Assembly: GCF_030687395.1 (NCBI RefSeq)
Contig: NZ_CP117430.1
Location: forward strand, 6,324,001 to 6,388,000
Length of the DNA: 64,000 bases
Source of the DNA: Pseudomonas wuhanensis
GTDB lineage: Bacteria > Pseudomonadota > Gammaproteobacteria > Pseudomonadales > Pseudomonadaceae
Reading direction: 5' to 3'
A program made the position numbers and the translations under genes. The notes beneath the pieces were generated by a model. The model ran no database searches, was not told the origin of the DNA, and saw only the letters and a program-made list of their open reading frames with translations. Position 1 is the first letter of the stretch; each line of letters starts with the position of its first letter. Below are positions 18,396 through 26,652 of the stretch, piece after piece.

Positions 18396-19459
18396 TGCGG
18401 GCTGCCCTCATCGATTTTCACTTTCTGCCCCGGTTTGAGGCTGTTCACACCAGCACTGACCACCCGCTCGCCGGACTTCACGCCGTTAGCCAGGACCACC
18501 GTGGCATCGGTCCGGCTTATCAGGCTGACCTCCCGTGGCGCAACGGTTTGCGTCTGCGGATCAACGACCCAGATCCGCAACTTTCCATCGACTTCCTGCA
18601 GCGCGCTCACCGGCAGTTCGAGGCGTGGCTTGATCGCGGAGCTCAGGGTCACGCTGATCGCCGTGCCGAGGCGAAAGCCTGGCGGTGTATCGGTCAGGCT
18701 CAGGCGGGTGCGACGGGTACGGGTCGCACTTTGGGCCTGGGGCTCGATTTCACGCACGACGGCGGTGCTGGTGATACTCGGGTCCAGTTGCGAGGCGACC
18801 TGAAACACCACATCGGCAGGCAATTGATCGACCAGGGTGTCGGGCAAATCGATCACCGCTTCCTTGATGTCCGGCTGCGCCAGGGTCACCACTTGCTGGC
18901 CGGCCGTCACCACCTGCCCGGCTTCAGCGTTCCACGCGGTGACGATGGCTTTGTGATCGGTGCGCAGCTCGACGTAGTTGAGTTGATCTTTCGCCTGATC
19001 GACTGCGGCCCTGGCTTGATCGAGGGAGGCCTGGGTGGTTTTAAGATCGGTCTGGGCGATGTCCAGTTGCGCCTGGGCGCCGACTCCGCGATTGAACAAC
19101 TCCTGCTGACGCCGGGCGTTGGCCTGAGCGTTGATGAGCTGCGCCTGCACCCGTGCCAGATCACCTTGAGCGGAGCGCAACTGGTTCTGTTGATCGGTGG
19201 GATCAAGGGTGGCAAGCAAGGCGCCCTTCTGCACTTCGGCACCGACATCGACGTTACGGCTGGCGATACGCCCCGGCACCCGGAAACCGACGTTGCTTTC
19301 GTAACGGGCCTGAATGCTGCCGGCAAACCGGCCGAGGTCTTCTTGATTGAGCGCTTTCACCTCCACGGACAACACCGGCCGAACCGGTTCTGGCGGCGCT
19401 TCCTCATTGGAGCAGGCGACCAGTAGTGCAGCGGCGGACAACAGCAACAGGCGCTTCAT
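18392..19459 (-). CDS. triB: RND periplasmic adaptor lipoprotein, TriB-like
   Basis: This 355-residue membrane fusion protein has the lipoprotein signal MKRLLLLSAAALLVAC (cysteine 16). Then come the barrel-sandwich part (RVPGRIASRNVDVGAEVQKG), a coiled-coil hairpin (about 95-165, rich in AQAN/RQQ/DQAR) and a beta-barrel with IKPRLELPVSALQEVDGKL. It links the RND pump to the outer-membrane channel. It overlaps both neighbours by four bases (ATGA type), so triA-triB-triC are translationally coupled. Confidence 0.85.
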   Translation of the reverse strand: MKRLLLLSAAALLVACSNEEAPPEPVRPVLSVEVKALNQEDLGRFAGSIQARYESNVGFRVPGRIASRNVDVGAEVQKGALLATLDPTDQQNQLRSAQGDLARVQAQLINAQANARRQQELFNRGVGAQAQLDIAQTDLKTTQASLDQARAAVDQAKDQLNYVELRTDHKAIVTAWNAEAGQVVTAGQQVVTLAQPDIKEAVIDLPDTLVDQLPADVVFQVASQLDPSITSTAVVREIEPQAQSATRTRRTRLSLTDTPPGFRLGTAISVTLSSAIKPRLELPVSALQEVDGKLRIWVVDPQTQTVAPREVSLISRTDATVVLANGVKSGERVVSAGVNSLKPGQKVKIDEGSPQ

Positions 19460-20559
19460 GGCTGGGCTCCTGTCGTTGGCGTCTTATAGGTGTTTTCGAC
19501 GATCTCCACCTTCACGCCCGGATGCAGTAATTGGCCGCCTGCGGTGACGACTTTTTCGCCACCGCTGAGGCCGGCGCTGACAATGACTTTGCCGGTCAGA
19601 TAACGGCCGACCGTGACCGTATGCAACTGCGCCTTGCCCTCGGCGTCCACCAGCCAAACGGCCGGGTCACTGAGGTTTTTGGTCAGGGCCGACCAAGGCA
19701 GTTCTACCGCGGTTTTGCCGACTGGCTTGGCGGTGGCGCTCACTACCGAGCCGAGCTGCATGCCCTCGGGAAGACTGTCCAGGGTGACTTTGACTTGTAC
19801 CGTGCCGGTCTGCGCGGACACTGCCGGCGTGACTTCCCGAACGGTGCCCGTGGTCTTGATCTTCGGATTCTCGAGCAGACTGACCACAATCGATCTATCC
19901 GACGGCGGCTCGGCCAGCAGCGATTCGTAAACGTTGAACACCGCGTCACGTTCACCATCCCGGGCCAGGCTGAAAATCGGCACCGTGGCTTGCACCACTT
20001 GGCCAACTTCGGCCTGGCGCGCGGTAATCACGCCTGGCGCATCGGCAATCAACGCGGTGTAGCTCAGTTGATCACGGGCGTTGGCCAACTGCGCCTGAGC
20101 AGCGGTCAGCGCGCTCTGGCTGCTGCGCAAGGCGGCTTGGGCGGAGTCGTATTCGCTCTGGCTGGTGTAGCCCTTGGGCAGGAGTTTTTGTTGGCGAACG
20201 AAGGCGGCGGCGGTTTGTTTGACCCTGGCCTGTTCGGCAACGACCTGGGCCTGGGCCGAGTCGACATTGGTTTGCAGGTCTTTCGGGTCGAGTCTGGCCA
20301 GCACTTGTTTGGCCGAAACCCGGTCACCGACATCGACCATACGCTGGATGATCTTGCCGCCCACGCGGAACGACAATTCGGTTTGAACTCGCGCCTGGAC
20401 GTCGCCGGTGAGGGTCACCGCGGCGGCGTAATCCGATGGCTTGACCTCTTGCACGAAGACTCGCGGGCGGTCCTTCTCGACGGGCTTTTTATCGCCACAG
20501 GCGGTCAGCAAGGCGATTAGGCTCAGGCCAACCATTAATTTCAATCCGGGACCCGCCAT
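19456..20559 (-). CDS. triA: RND periplasmic adaptor lipoprotein, TriA-like
   Basis: This second membrane fusion protein of the system has 367 residues from the ATG at 20559. That start follows AAAGGAGTCTGC, a strong ribosome binding site; a longer frame starts at 20583 without one. The lipobox is LIALLTAC (cysteine about 21). Hairpin and lipoyl-like parts mirror triB (FRVGGKIIQRMVDVGDRVSA). In TriABC both adaptors are needed and are thought to function as a fused pair. First gene of the operon. No local repressor gene is seen next to it. Confidence 0.85.
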   Translation of the reverse strand: MAGPGLKLMVGLSLIALLTACGDKKPVEKDRPRVFVQEVKPSDYAAAVTLTGDVQARVQTELSFRVGGKIIQRMVDVGDRVSAKQVLARLDPKDLQTNVDSAQAQVVAEQARVKQTAAAFVRQQKLLPKGYTSQSEYDSAQAALRSSQSALTAAQAQLANARDQLSYTALIADAPGVITARQAEVGQVVQATVPIFSLARDGERDAVFNVYESLLAEPPSDRSIVVSLLENPKIKTTGTVREVTPAVSAQTGTVQVKVTLDSLPEGMQLGSVVSATAKPVGKTAVELPWSALTKNLSDPAVWLVDAEGKAQLHTVTVGRYLTGKVIVSAGLSGGEKVVTAGGQLLHPGVKVEIVENTYKTPTTGAQP

Positions 20560-20656
20560 GCAGACTCCTTTGCGTTGTACCAACGTGCCAGTGACGATAC
20601 GACTGTGAGCTTAGAACAGGGTTCCACGTCTGCACGAGCGATCCTTATACTCCATT

Positions 20657-20760
20657 GATCGTTCCCATGCTCTGCGTGGGAACGCCGCCATGGACGCTCT
20701 GCGTCCACTGTGACGCGGAGCGTCACGGGATGCATTCCCACGCGGAGCGTGGGAACGATC
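20657..20760. repeat. GATCGTTCCCACGCTCTGCG-type palindromic repeat
   Basis: Outer arms GATCGTTCCCATGCTCTGCG and CGGAGCGTGGGAACGATC pair, with inner GACGCTCTGCGTC/GACGCGGAGCGTC. It fills most of the gap between triA and the divergent ATPase gene and ends 12 bases before the ATPase ATG. Confidence 0.9.
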
Positions 20761-20772
20761 AATGAGGAACTC

Positions 20773-21933
20773 ATGCTCAAAACCCTCGCGGTGGCCAATT
20801 ACCGCTCGATCAATAAATTGGTGATTCCGCTTGGCCGGCTGAACCTGATCACCGGCCCCAACGGCAGCGGTAAATCAAACCTCTACCGCGCCTTGCGCCT
20901 GCTGGCGGAAACCGCTCAGGGTGGCGTGGTCAATGCGTTGGCACGCGAAGGTGGGCTGGACTCGACGTTCTGGGCCGGCCCCGAAAACATCACCCGACGC
21001 ATGCGCAACGGCGAAGTCCCGATCGAGGCGACCGTACGACACGGCGCCAAACGCTTGCGCCTGGGGTTTGCCGGCGAAGATTTCAGCTACTCGATCGCGC
21101 TAGGCCTGCCAGAGCCAAGTCGTTCCGCGTTTTCTCTGGACCCGGAAATCAAAAAGGAATGCATCTGGTCCGGGCCGTTCTATCGCCCGGCCAGCCTGCT
21201 GGTGGATCGCGACGGCCCGATGATTCGCGCTCGGGTCGGTCGCGGCTGGGAAGTGCTGGCGCAGCACACGCCGAACTTCGACAGCCTGTTCGATCAGGTC
21301 GGCAGTTTTCGCACCTCGCCGGAAGTCATGCAGTTGCGTGAGTTCATCCGCCGCTGGCGCTTCTACGATCACTTTCGCAGTGACGCCGACGCGCCAGTGC
21401 GCCAACCGCAACTGGGCACCCGCACGCCGGTGCTGCACCACGACGGTCGCGACCTGGCGGCAGCCTTGCAGACCATCATCGAAATCGGCGATCCCGAGGC
21501 ATTGCAGGCGGCTATCAGCGATGCCTTTCCCGGCGCGCGGCTGAGCATCGAACCGTTGCAGGGCGGACGGTTTGCGATCGAGTTTTATCAGGAAGGATTG
21601 TTGCGGCCGTTATCCGCCGCCGAGTTGTCGGACGGGACGTTGCGTTATCTGCTGCTGGTCGCGGCATTGCTGACCCCTCGCCCACCGACGTTGATGGTGT
21701 TGAACGAGCCGGAAACCAGTCTGCATCCGGACCTGCTGCCGGCGTTGGCGCGGTTGATCATTCGGGCGTCCGAGCAGTGTCAGGTGTGGGTGGTGTCTCA
21801 TGCGCGGCGCTTGATCTCGGCGTTGCAGCAAGACCCGGAATGCAATTGCATTGTGCTGGAGAAGAACTTCGGCCAGACCGGGATGGTCGGGCAGCGGATA
21901 CTGGATGAGCCGGCGTGGTACTGGCCGGATTAG
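20773..21933 (+). CDS. AAA-family ATPase (RecF/SMC-like, AAA_21 type)
   Basis: The ATG at 20773 follows TGAGGAAC and gives 386 residues; the frame upstream lies in the repeat. The N-terminus is ABC/SMC-like: [20 protein letters not shown], then Walker [10 protein letters not shown] (about 30-38). The ABC signature-like part is [16 protein letters not shown], and Walker B is [20 protein letters not shown], followed by [14 protein letters not shown]. Such ATPases occur both as lone housekeeping-like genes and in defence modules (OLD, retron and similar). Here no nuclease or TOPRIM domain and no partner gene is seen. The role is unknown. Confidence 0.8.
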   Translation: MLKTLAVANYRSINKLVIPLGRLNLITGPNGSGKSNLYRALRLLAETAQGGVVNALAREGGLDSTFWAGPENITRRMRNGEVPIEATVRHGAKRLRLGFAGEDFSYSIALGLPEPSRSAFSLDPEIKKECIWSGPFYRPASLLVDRDGPMIRARVGRGWEVLAQHTPNFDSLFDQVGSFRTSPEVMQLREFIRRWRFYDHFRSDADAPVRQPQLGTRTPVLHHDGRDLAAALQTIIEIGDPEALQAAISDAFPGARLSIEPLQGGRFAIEFYQEGLLRPLSAAELSDGTLRYLLLVAALLTPRPPTLMVLNEPETSLHPDLLPALARLIIRASEQCQVWVVSHARRLISALQQDPECNCIVLEKNFGQTGMVGQRILDEPAWYWPD

Positions 21934-21952
21934 ACGGTGCCTGATAAACCTC

Positions 21953-22044
21953 CATCGCGGGCAAGCCCGCTCCCACAGGGTTCAGTGTGGACGCAGATTT
22001 TGTGTCTACTGAAGATCATTGTGGGAGCGGGCTTGCCCGCGATG
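21953..22044. repeat. REP/BIME-like inverted pair
   Basis: Complementary CATCGCGGGCAAGCCCGCTC units lie between the convergent ATPase and binding-protein genes. Confidence 0.9.
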
Positions 22045-22076
22045 ACGGCCGAGAGATCGCCGCAAAGGTTAGAGAC

Positions 22077-22958
22077 TCACCCCTGCCACTTCCCACCCTC
22101 GACAATCACGCTCTCCGGCTTGGTGTCATCGCTCAGCTCTTTACGCACATATTGGTCATACAGCTTGAGCAGGTACTTCTCCTCACCCAACTTCGCCAAC
22201 TCCACATTCACCCAGTCGCGCAGTTCGATATTGCCCTTCTTCACTGCCGGCGCAATTGGCGCTTCAGCACCCAGTTTGTCCTCCAGCACGCGGTAACCCG
22301 GGTTCTGCTTGGCCCAACTGAACAACACCAGATTGTCCTGCGCATAAGCGTCGCCACGACCATTGGCCAGGGCTTGCAAAGACTCGGAGTTTTTCTCGAA
22401 CTTGAGCAGTTTCCAGTCCGGATGATTCTTGGTCAGCCAGATATCCGCCGTGGTGCCCGTGGTCACGATAGTCGTGCGGGTCGCAAGGTCATCGAGGCTC
22501 TTCACTGAACTCGCCAGCGGCACCAGTGCCTGCACCGCAACCTTGAGATTCGGATTGGTGAAGTCCACGGCTTCCTTGCGCTCCGGAGTGACGGTCATGT
22601 TGGCCAGGATCAGGTCGACCTTGTCGCTTTGCAGGAACGGAATCCGGCTCGCCGGCTCCACCGCCACGAACTCGACCTTGTTCTCATCGCCCAACAGATC
22701 CTTGGCGAATTGGCGACCGATGTCGGTATCGAACCCCACGTAGCGCCCGGCCTCATCGACAAAACCGAACGGCGGTTTGTCGGTGAAGACGCCGACGATC
22801 AGCTTGTCCCGGGCTTTGATTTTTTCCAGATACCCGACCGGTGCGGTGCTGACGCTGGCGACTTTCGGCTTCGTCGGTTCTTCGGTTTTGTTGCAGCCGG
22901 CCAGCAGCGCCAGGCCGAACAGCGGGAGTAACAGCAGAGAAGACTTGGCAGTTTTCAT
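22077..22958 (-). CDS. Amino-acid-type ABC transporter, substrate-binding lipoprotein
   Basis: This 293-residue family 3 solute-binding protein has the lipobox LALLAGC (cysteine 22), so it is membrane-anchored. The mature sequence contains KLIVGVFTDKPPFGFVDEAG and ILANMTVTPERKEAVDFTNP, typical for polar amino acids. It is the last gene of a permease-permease-ATPase-binding protein operon (25039 to 22077) whose genes all overlap. The ligand is not readable; the surrounding sulfur genes make a sulfur amino acid possible. Confidence 0.88.
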   Translation of the reverse strand: MKTAKSSLLLLPLFGLALLAGCNKTEEPTKPKVASVSTAPVGYLEKIKARDKLIVGVFTDKPPFGFVDEAGRYVGFDTDIGRQFAKDLLGDENKVEFVAVEPASRIPFLQSDKVDLILANMTVTPERKEAVDFTNPNLKVAVQALVPLASSVKSLDDLATRTTIVTTGTTADIWLTKNHPDWKLLKFEKNSESLQALANGRGDAYAQDNLVLFSWAKQNPGYRVLEDKLGAEAPIAPAVKKGNIELRDWVNVELAKLGEEKYLLKLYDQYVRKELSDDTKPESVIVEGGKWQG

Positions 22959-23737
22959 GGCAGTTCCAGTTCCTTTGTTTGAGTCGTTTTGGGTAGTGCG
23001 GCGACGTAGGAGAACTTCTCCAGGAACTGCTGCGCTCGTGCGGTTTGCGGGTTCGTAAAGAAAATCTCGGGTGGGTTTTGCTCAAGGATGCGCCCGGCAT
23101 CCATGAACACAATGCGATCGGCCACGGCGCGGGCGAAGGCCATTTCGTGGGTGACGATCAGCAGCGTCATGCCTTCGCGGGCCAGGCCCTGAATCACCTC
23201 GAGCACTTCCTTGACCATTTCCGGATCGAGGGCGGCGGTGACTTCGTCGAAGAGCATGACCTTGGGGTTCATGCACAGCGAACGGACGATGGCGATGCGT
23301 TGCTGCTGGCCGCCGGAGAGCTGACGCGGGAAGGCGTCGCGCTTGTCCAAAAGCCCCACACGCTCCAGCAAAGCCTCCGCCTGAGCGCGGGCCTCACGGC
23401 GTTCGCGTTTTTGCACCTTGAGCGGGCCGAGCAACAGGTTGTCGAGCACGCTCATGTGCGGGAACAGGTGGTAGCTCTGGAACACCATGCCGATCTGCTG
23501 ACGCACTTCGCGCCAGTCGGTGCCCTTGTCCAGCAACTCGCGCCCGGCAAAATTCAAGCTGCCGCTGTGAGCGATTTCCAGGCCGTTGAGGCAACGCAGC
23601 AAAGTGCTTTTGCCACAGCCGCTGGGGCCGAGGATGACGATCACTTCGCCAGGCTTTACCTTCAGATCAATGCCGTCGAGCACCTGCTGTTCGCCGAAAA
23701 ACTTGTTGAAACCCTTGAACTCGATCAATGCATTCAT
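22955..23737 (-). CDS. Amino-acid ABC transporter ATP-binding protein
   Basis: This 260-residue ABC ATPase has Walker A GPSGCGKST, signature LSGGQQQR, Walker B VMLFDEVTAALDPE and H-loop VTHEMAFARAVADR. It is of the polar amino acid class. It overlaps the binding-protein gene by four bases and the upstream permease gene by four bases. Confidence 0.92.
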   Translation of the reverse strand: MNALIEFKGFNKFFGEQQVLDGIDLKVKPGEVIVILGPSGCGKSTLLRCLNGLEIAHSGSLNFAGRELLDKGTDWREVRQQIGMVFQSYHLFPHMSVLDNLLLGPLKVQKRERREARAQAEALLERVGLLDKRDAFPRQLSGGQQQRIAIVRSLCMNPKVMLFDEVTAALDPEMVKEVLEVIQGLAREGMTLLIVTHEMAFARAVADRIVFMDAGRILEQNPPEIFFTNPQTARAQQFLEKFSYVAALPKTTQTKELELP

Positions 23738-24393
23738 GCTTGCGTCCAGCGCCGCTCCAGCACACGCGAGGCGGCTGACAGCGGGTAGCAGATGAAAAAG
23801 AAAAACAGGAACAGCGCGCCGTAGATCAGCACTGATTCGTAGGTGCGCTCGATGATCTGTTGGCCGACTTTGATCACGTCCACCACGCCGATCAACACCG
23901 CCAGGGAACTGGTCTTGATGATGCGCGTGTAGACGTTGATGGTCGGCGGCGTCATGCGTTTCAGCGCTTGGGGCAACAGCACGTAGCCGTAGAGTTGCGG
24001 ACCGTCCAAACCGATCGACAACCCCGCTTCACGCTGCCCGCGCGGCAACGAATGCAACGCACCGCGTACCACTTCACCGACTTCGCTGGCGCCCCACAGC
24101 GACAACACCAGCACCGCGCACCAGAAGCTCGGAATGCTCAGCCCGAGAAAAATCGGCAGGCCGAAGAACAGCAAATACAGCCAGACCAGCACCGGGATCG
24201 CCCGGAACAGTTCCAGATAAATCCGCAAGATTGAGTTGAGCCATTTTGAATTCAACATGCACAACACGCCGTAGAGCACGCCGCCGACGGTGCTGAAGGC
24301 GATGCTCAGAAAAGAGATCGACAGGGTTTGCGCAGCGCCCTTGCCCAGTTGCGGCAACGACACCATGAGCAACTCAAGACCCGAACTGGCCAT
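23734..24393 (-). CDS. Amino-acid ABC transporter permease (second)
   Basis: This 219-residue His/Glu/Gln-type permease has GAAQTLSISFLSIAFSTVGG near the start and the EAA loop QREAGLSIGLDGPQLYGYVLLPQALKR. With the next permease it should form the heterodimeric channel. It overlaps the upstream permease gene by 20 bp. Confidence 0.9.
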   Translation of the reverse strand: MASSGLELLMVSLPQLGKGAAQTLSISFLSIAFSTVGGVLYGVLCMLNSKWLNSILRIYLELFRAIPVLVWLYLLFFGLPIFLGLSIPSFWCAVLVLSLWGASEVGEVVRGALHSLPRGQREAGLSIGLDGPQLYGYVLLPQALKRMTPPTINVYTRIIKTSSLAVLIGVVDVIKVGQQIIERTYESVLIYGALFLFFFFICYPLSAASRVLERRWTQA

Positions 24394-25039
24394 GCTGGAG
24401 CCTCCTTTCCAGACGGCTGAGCAGCAGCGACAGCGGCAAAAACAGCAGCACGCAGATCAGCGTCAGCACGGCGAGCATTTCGTAGGTTTTGTAATAGAGC
24501 GCGATGTAGCTCTTGGTGGTGTAGAGAATCTCCGGCACCGCCACCGCCGAGACCACGGTGGTTTCCTTGAGCAGGAAAATGAAATTGGCAAACAGCGACG
24601 GCAAACTGAGGATGCCGGCTTGCGGCAGGATCACGTAGCGCAGCAATTGCCCGTGGGACAGACCAATGGAGCGGCCGGACTCAAGTTGCGCCTGGGGCAC
24701 CGCATCCACGCCGGCGCGCAGCACTTCAGTGAGGTAGGCACCGCCAAGGAAAGTCATGGTGATGATCGCCGCTGCGAAGCCCGAGACCTTGATACCCAGG
24801 GCCGGCAAGGCGAAGTAGACGAAGAACAACTGAATCAGCAGTGGCGTGTTGCGTGCCAGCTCCACGTACAGCCCGACCAGGCGTTGAAGGTAGGGGGGGC
24901 GAAACACCAGAATCGTCGCGTTGATCAGCGCCACCAGCAACGAAGTGCCGATGGCGATAAAGCCGACCTGCAGCGTCACGCCCACGGCGTTGAGAAACGC
25001 CGGCAGGGTGCTGAGGATAAAAGCGTAGTCGAAAGTCAT
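24374..25039 (-). CDS. Amino-acid ABC transporter permease (first)
   Basis: The ATG at 25039 follows AGGATGTTCA and gives 221 residues starting MTFDYAFILSTLPAFLNAVG; a GTG start 63 bases upstream is in frame but unlikely. The EAA loop reads LESGRSIGLSHGQLLRYVILPQAG. It is the first gene of the operon, so the AT-rich region at 25040-25319 is its promoter. Confidence 0.9.
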   Translation of the reverse strand: MTFDYAFILSTLPAFLNAVGVTLQVGFIAIGTSLLVALINATILVFRPPYLQRLVGLYVELARNTPLLIQLFFVYFALPALGIKVSGFAAAIITMTFLGGAYLTEVLRAGVDAVPQAQLESGRSIGLSHGQLLRYVILPQAGILSLPSLFANFIFLLKETTVVSAVAVPEILYTTKSYIALYYKTYEMLAVLTLICVLLFLPLSLLLSRLERRLQHGQFGS

Positions 25040-25319
25040 TGAACATCCTGTACGCCGCTCGGTAAGCGACGATGGCGCAGTCCATGGGCAGTGGATAACC
25101 ACCCGGCAGGAACCGACTTTAAAGGTATAAAAAGAACAATTTAAATACCGTTAAAGCATATTGATATCACGCAAAAAACTATCCTGCGGTTTTGCGGAGG
25201 CAGTGGAGGACGACTATTTTTCTTTGCGCTGTAGGAAGGATCTTTTTTTCAAAATACCCCTCCAAGGACGTACAGCTTTTGGCCAGACTCCCGGCCGAAC
25301 CATCACAAGGAAGAGAAAA
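25040..25319. promoter_or_regulatory. AT-rich divergent control region
   Basis: It lies between the leftward ABC operon and a rightward 31-codon ORF. At 25115-25165 it is strongly AT-rich and contains GGTAT and ATACC arms flanking an A/T stretch, plus overlapping TTTAAA/TTTAAAT words. This is similar in character to the inverted repeat upstream of oscA (37107-37131). A LysR-type (CysB-like) control region is plausible but inferred. Confidence 0.4.
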
Positions 25320-25415
25320 ATGGCTGACGTAAACGTGCCACAGCGGCTGGATCCGCAGGACATCGTGAAATTGCTGGTGGCGTTGCGCAAGGCGTTGAAG
25401 GCCAGCGTGGCCTGA
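25320..25415 (+). CDS. 31-residue small protein, unknown
   Basis: The ATG at 25320 is preceded by AAGGAAGAGAAAA, a clear ribosome binding site. The product begins MADVNVPQRLDPQDIVKLLV and continues ALRKALKASVA; the second half would form an amphipathic basic helix. No family was recognised. It faces away from an ABC importer across an AT-rich control region. Small ORFs of this kind, such as oscA, are known next to sulfur-starvation genes. Coding is supported by ribosome binding site and composition only. Confidence 0.5.
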   Translation: MADVNVPQRLDPQDIVKLLVALRKALKASVA

Positions 25416-25442
25416 ACGATCTTGAGGTGAGCAGGTTCCTCG

Positions 25443-25467
25443 GTGGCGAGGGAGCTTGCTCCCGCTG
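25443..25467. repeat. Single GTGGCGAGGGAGCTTGCTCC unit
   Basis: One arm of the repeat found as pairs at 7114, 14007 and 40531, here without its partner. Confidence 0.8.
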
Positions 25468-25504
25468 GAGGCCGAAGGACTCCCAAAGCGTTGGCTGGGT
25501 TTCT

Positions 25505-25616
25505 GATCGTTCCCACGCTCTGCGTGGGAATGCTGCCCGGGACGCTCTGCGTCCCATCCAAAAGCCGAACGCGGAGCGTCCGTTGAGACATTCCCACGCA
25601 GAGCGTGGGAACGATC
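25505..25616. repeat. GATCGTTCCCACGCTCTGCG-type palindromic repeat
   Basis: Outer arms GATCGTTCCCACGCTCTGCG and GCAGAGCGTGGGAACGATC pair, with inner GACGCTCTGCGTC arms. Third copy of this family in the window. Confidence 0.9.
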
Positions 25617-25677
25617 ACGCCGACGCTGTATTAGCCGTCGGCGTTGAAATCTGGAAGGAGTTCGAGACTGCGATCGA

Positions 25678-26460
25678 TCAGAACGCCGGCAGTACCGCGC
25701 CGCTGTATTTCTTGGCGATGAATGCTTTCACTTCAGGACTGGTCAAAGCCTTGGCCAGTTTCTGGATGGCAACGCTGTCCTTGTTGTCCGGACGAGCCAC
25801 CAGGAAGTTCACGTAAGGCGAATCGGCACCTTCAATCACTAGCGCATCTTTAGCCGGGTTCAGGCCCGCATCCAGCGCGTAGTTGGTGTTGATCATGTCC
25901 AGATCGACCTGATCCAGAACACGCGGCAGCATGGCCGATTCCAGCTCCTTGAATTTGAAGTTGTGCGGGTTCTTGGCGATGTCTTTCGGTGTGGCCACGG
26001 CGTTTTTCGGGTCTTTCAACTCGATCAAGCCTGCCTTTTGCAGCAGGATCAGGGCACGGCCGCTGTTGCTGCCTTCGTTCGGGATGGCGATGGTTGCGCC
26101 GTTTGGCAGGTCAGCCAGTTTTTTGTACTTCTTCGAGTAGCCGCCGAAAGGTTCGACATGCACGCCGATCACGGTCACCAGATTAGTGCCTTTGCCTTCG
26201 TTGAAGTTTTTCAGGTACGGCAGGGTCTGGAAGTAGTTGGCGTCCAGACGCTTCTGGTCGACCTGCACGTTCGGCTGAACGTAGTCGGTGAAGACTTTGA
26301 TCTCCAGGTCCACGCCTTCTTTGGCCAGGGTTGGCTTGATCAGTTCAAGAATTTCAGCATGTGGAATCGGCGTCGCCGCAACCACCAGTTTCTCGCCAGC
26401 CTGGGCCAGGCCCGCAGTCAGGGCAGCCGCCAATGCGGTGAACAACAGAACCTTTTTCAT
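25678..26460 (-). CDS. Orphan MetQ/NlpA-family substrate-binding protein
   Basis: This 260-residue periplasmic protein has a signal peptide ending AQA (about residue 21) without a lipobox. Family marks are EKLVVAATPIPHAEILELIK, DYVQPNVQVDQKRLDANYFQ and PNEGSNSGRALILLQKAGLI. These are closer to the classical methionine binder than the paralogue at 11397. No metN or metI gene is adjacent, so it must use an importer encoded elsewhere, possibly the one at 12227-13982. A palindrome lies about 100 bp upstream. Confidence 0.88.
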   Translation of the reverse strand: MKKVLLFTALAAALTAGLAQAGEKLVVAATPIPHAEILELIKPTLAKEGVDLEIKVFTDYVQPNVQVDQKRLDANYFQTLPYLKNFNEGKGTNLVTVIGVHVEPFGGYSKKYKKLADLPNGATIAIPNEGSNSGRALILLQKAGLIELKDPKNAVATPKDIAKNPHNFKFKELESAMLPRVLDQVDLDMINTNYALDAGLNPAKDALVIEGADSPYVNFLVARPDNKDSVAIQKLAKALTSPEVKAFIAKKYSGAVLPAF

Positions 26461-26558
26461 GCAGTGTCCTTATCGAAAAATCACGGTCGTCATCGACGAC
26501 GGGCTTGTTTAGTACGAGTGCCAGTGAAGTGCCATCGGTGGCGTGACGCGGACAATAC

Positions 26559-26576
26559 CGGGATTTTTTATTCCCG
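26559..26576. promoter_or_regulatory. Small inverted repeat upstream of the orphan MetQ gene
   Basis: CGGGA (26559-26563) and TCCCG (26572-26576) flank TTTTTTAT, inside a longer AT-rich stretch with two TATTGT words read on the minus strand. It is 99 bp upstream of the binding-protein ATG and may be an operator or a terminator from the activator gene at 26653-27585. Not resolved. Confidence 0.3.
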
Positions 26577-26652
26577 AACAATATCTTTTATTCACTTTCA
26601 TATTCCATTTTGTTCATGCAACCGCCGCTCCCACGTAGATTGCGCTTCGCGC

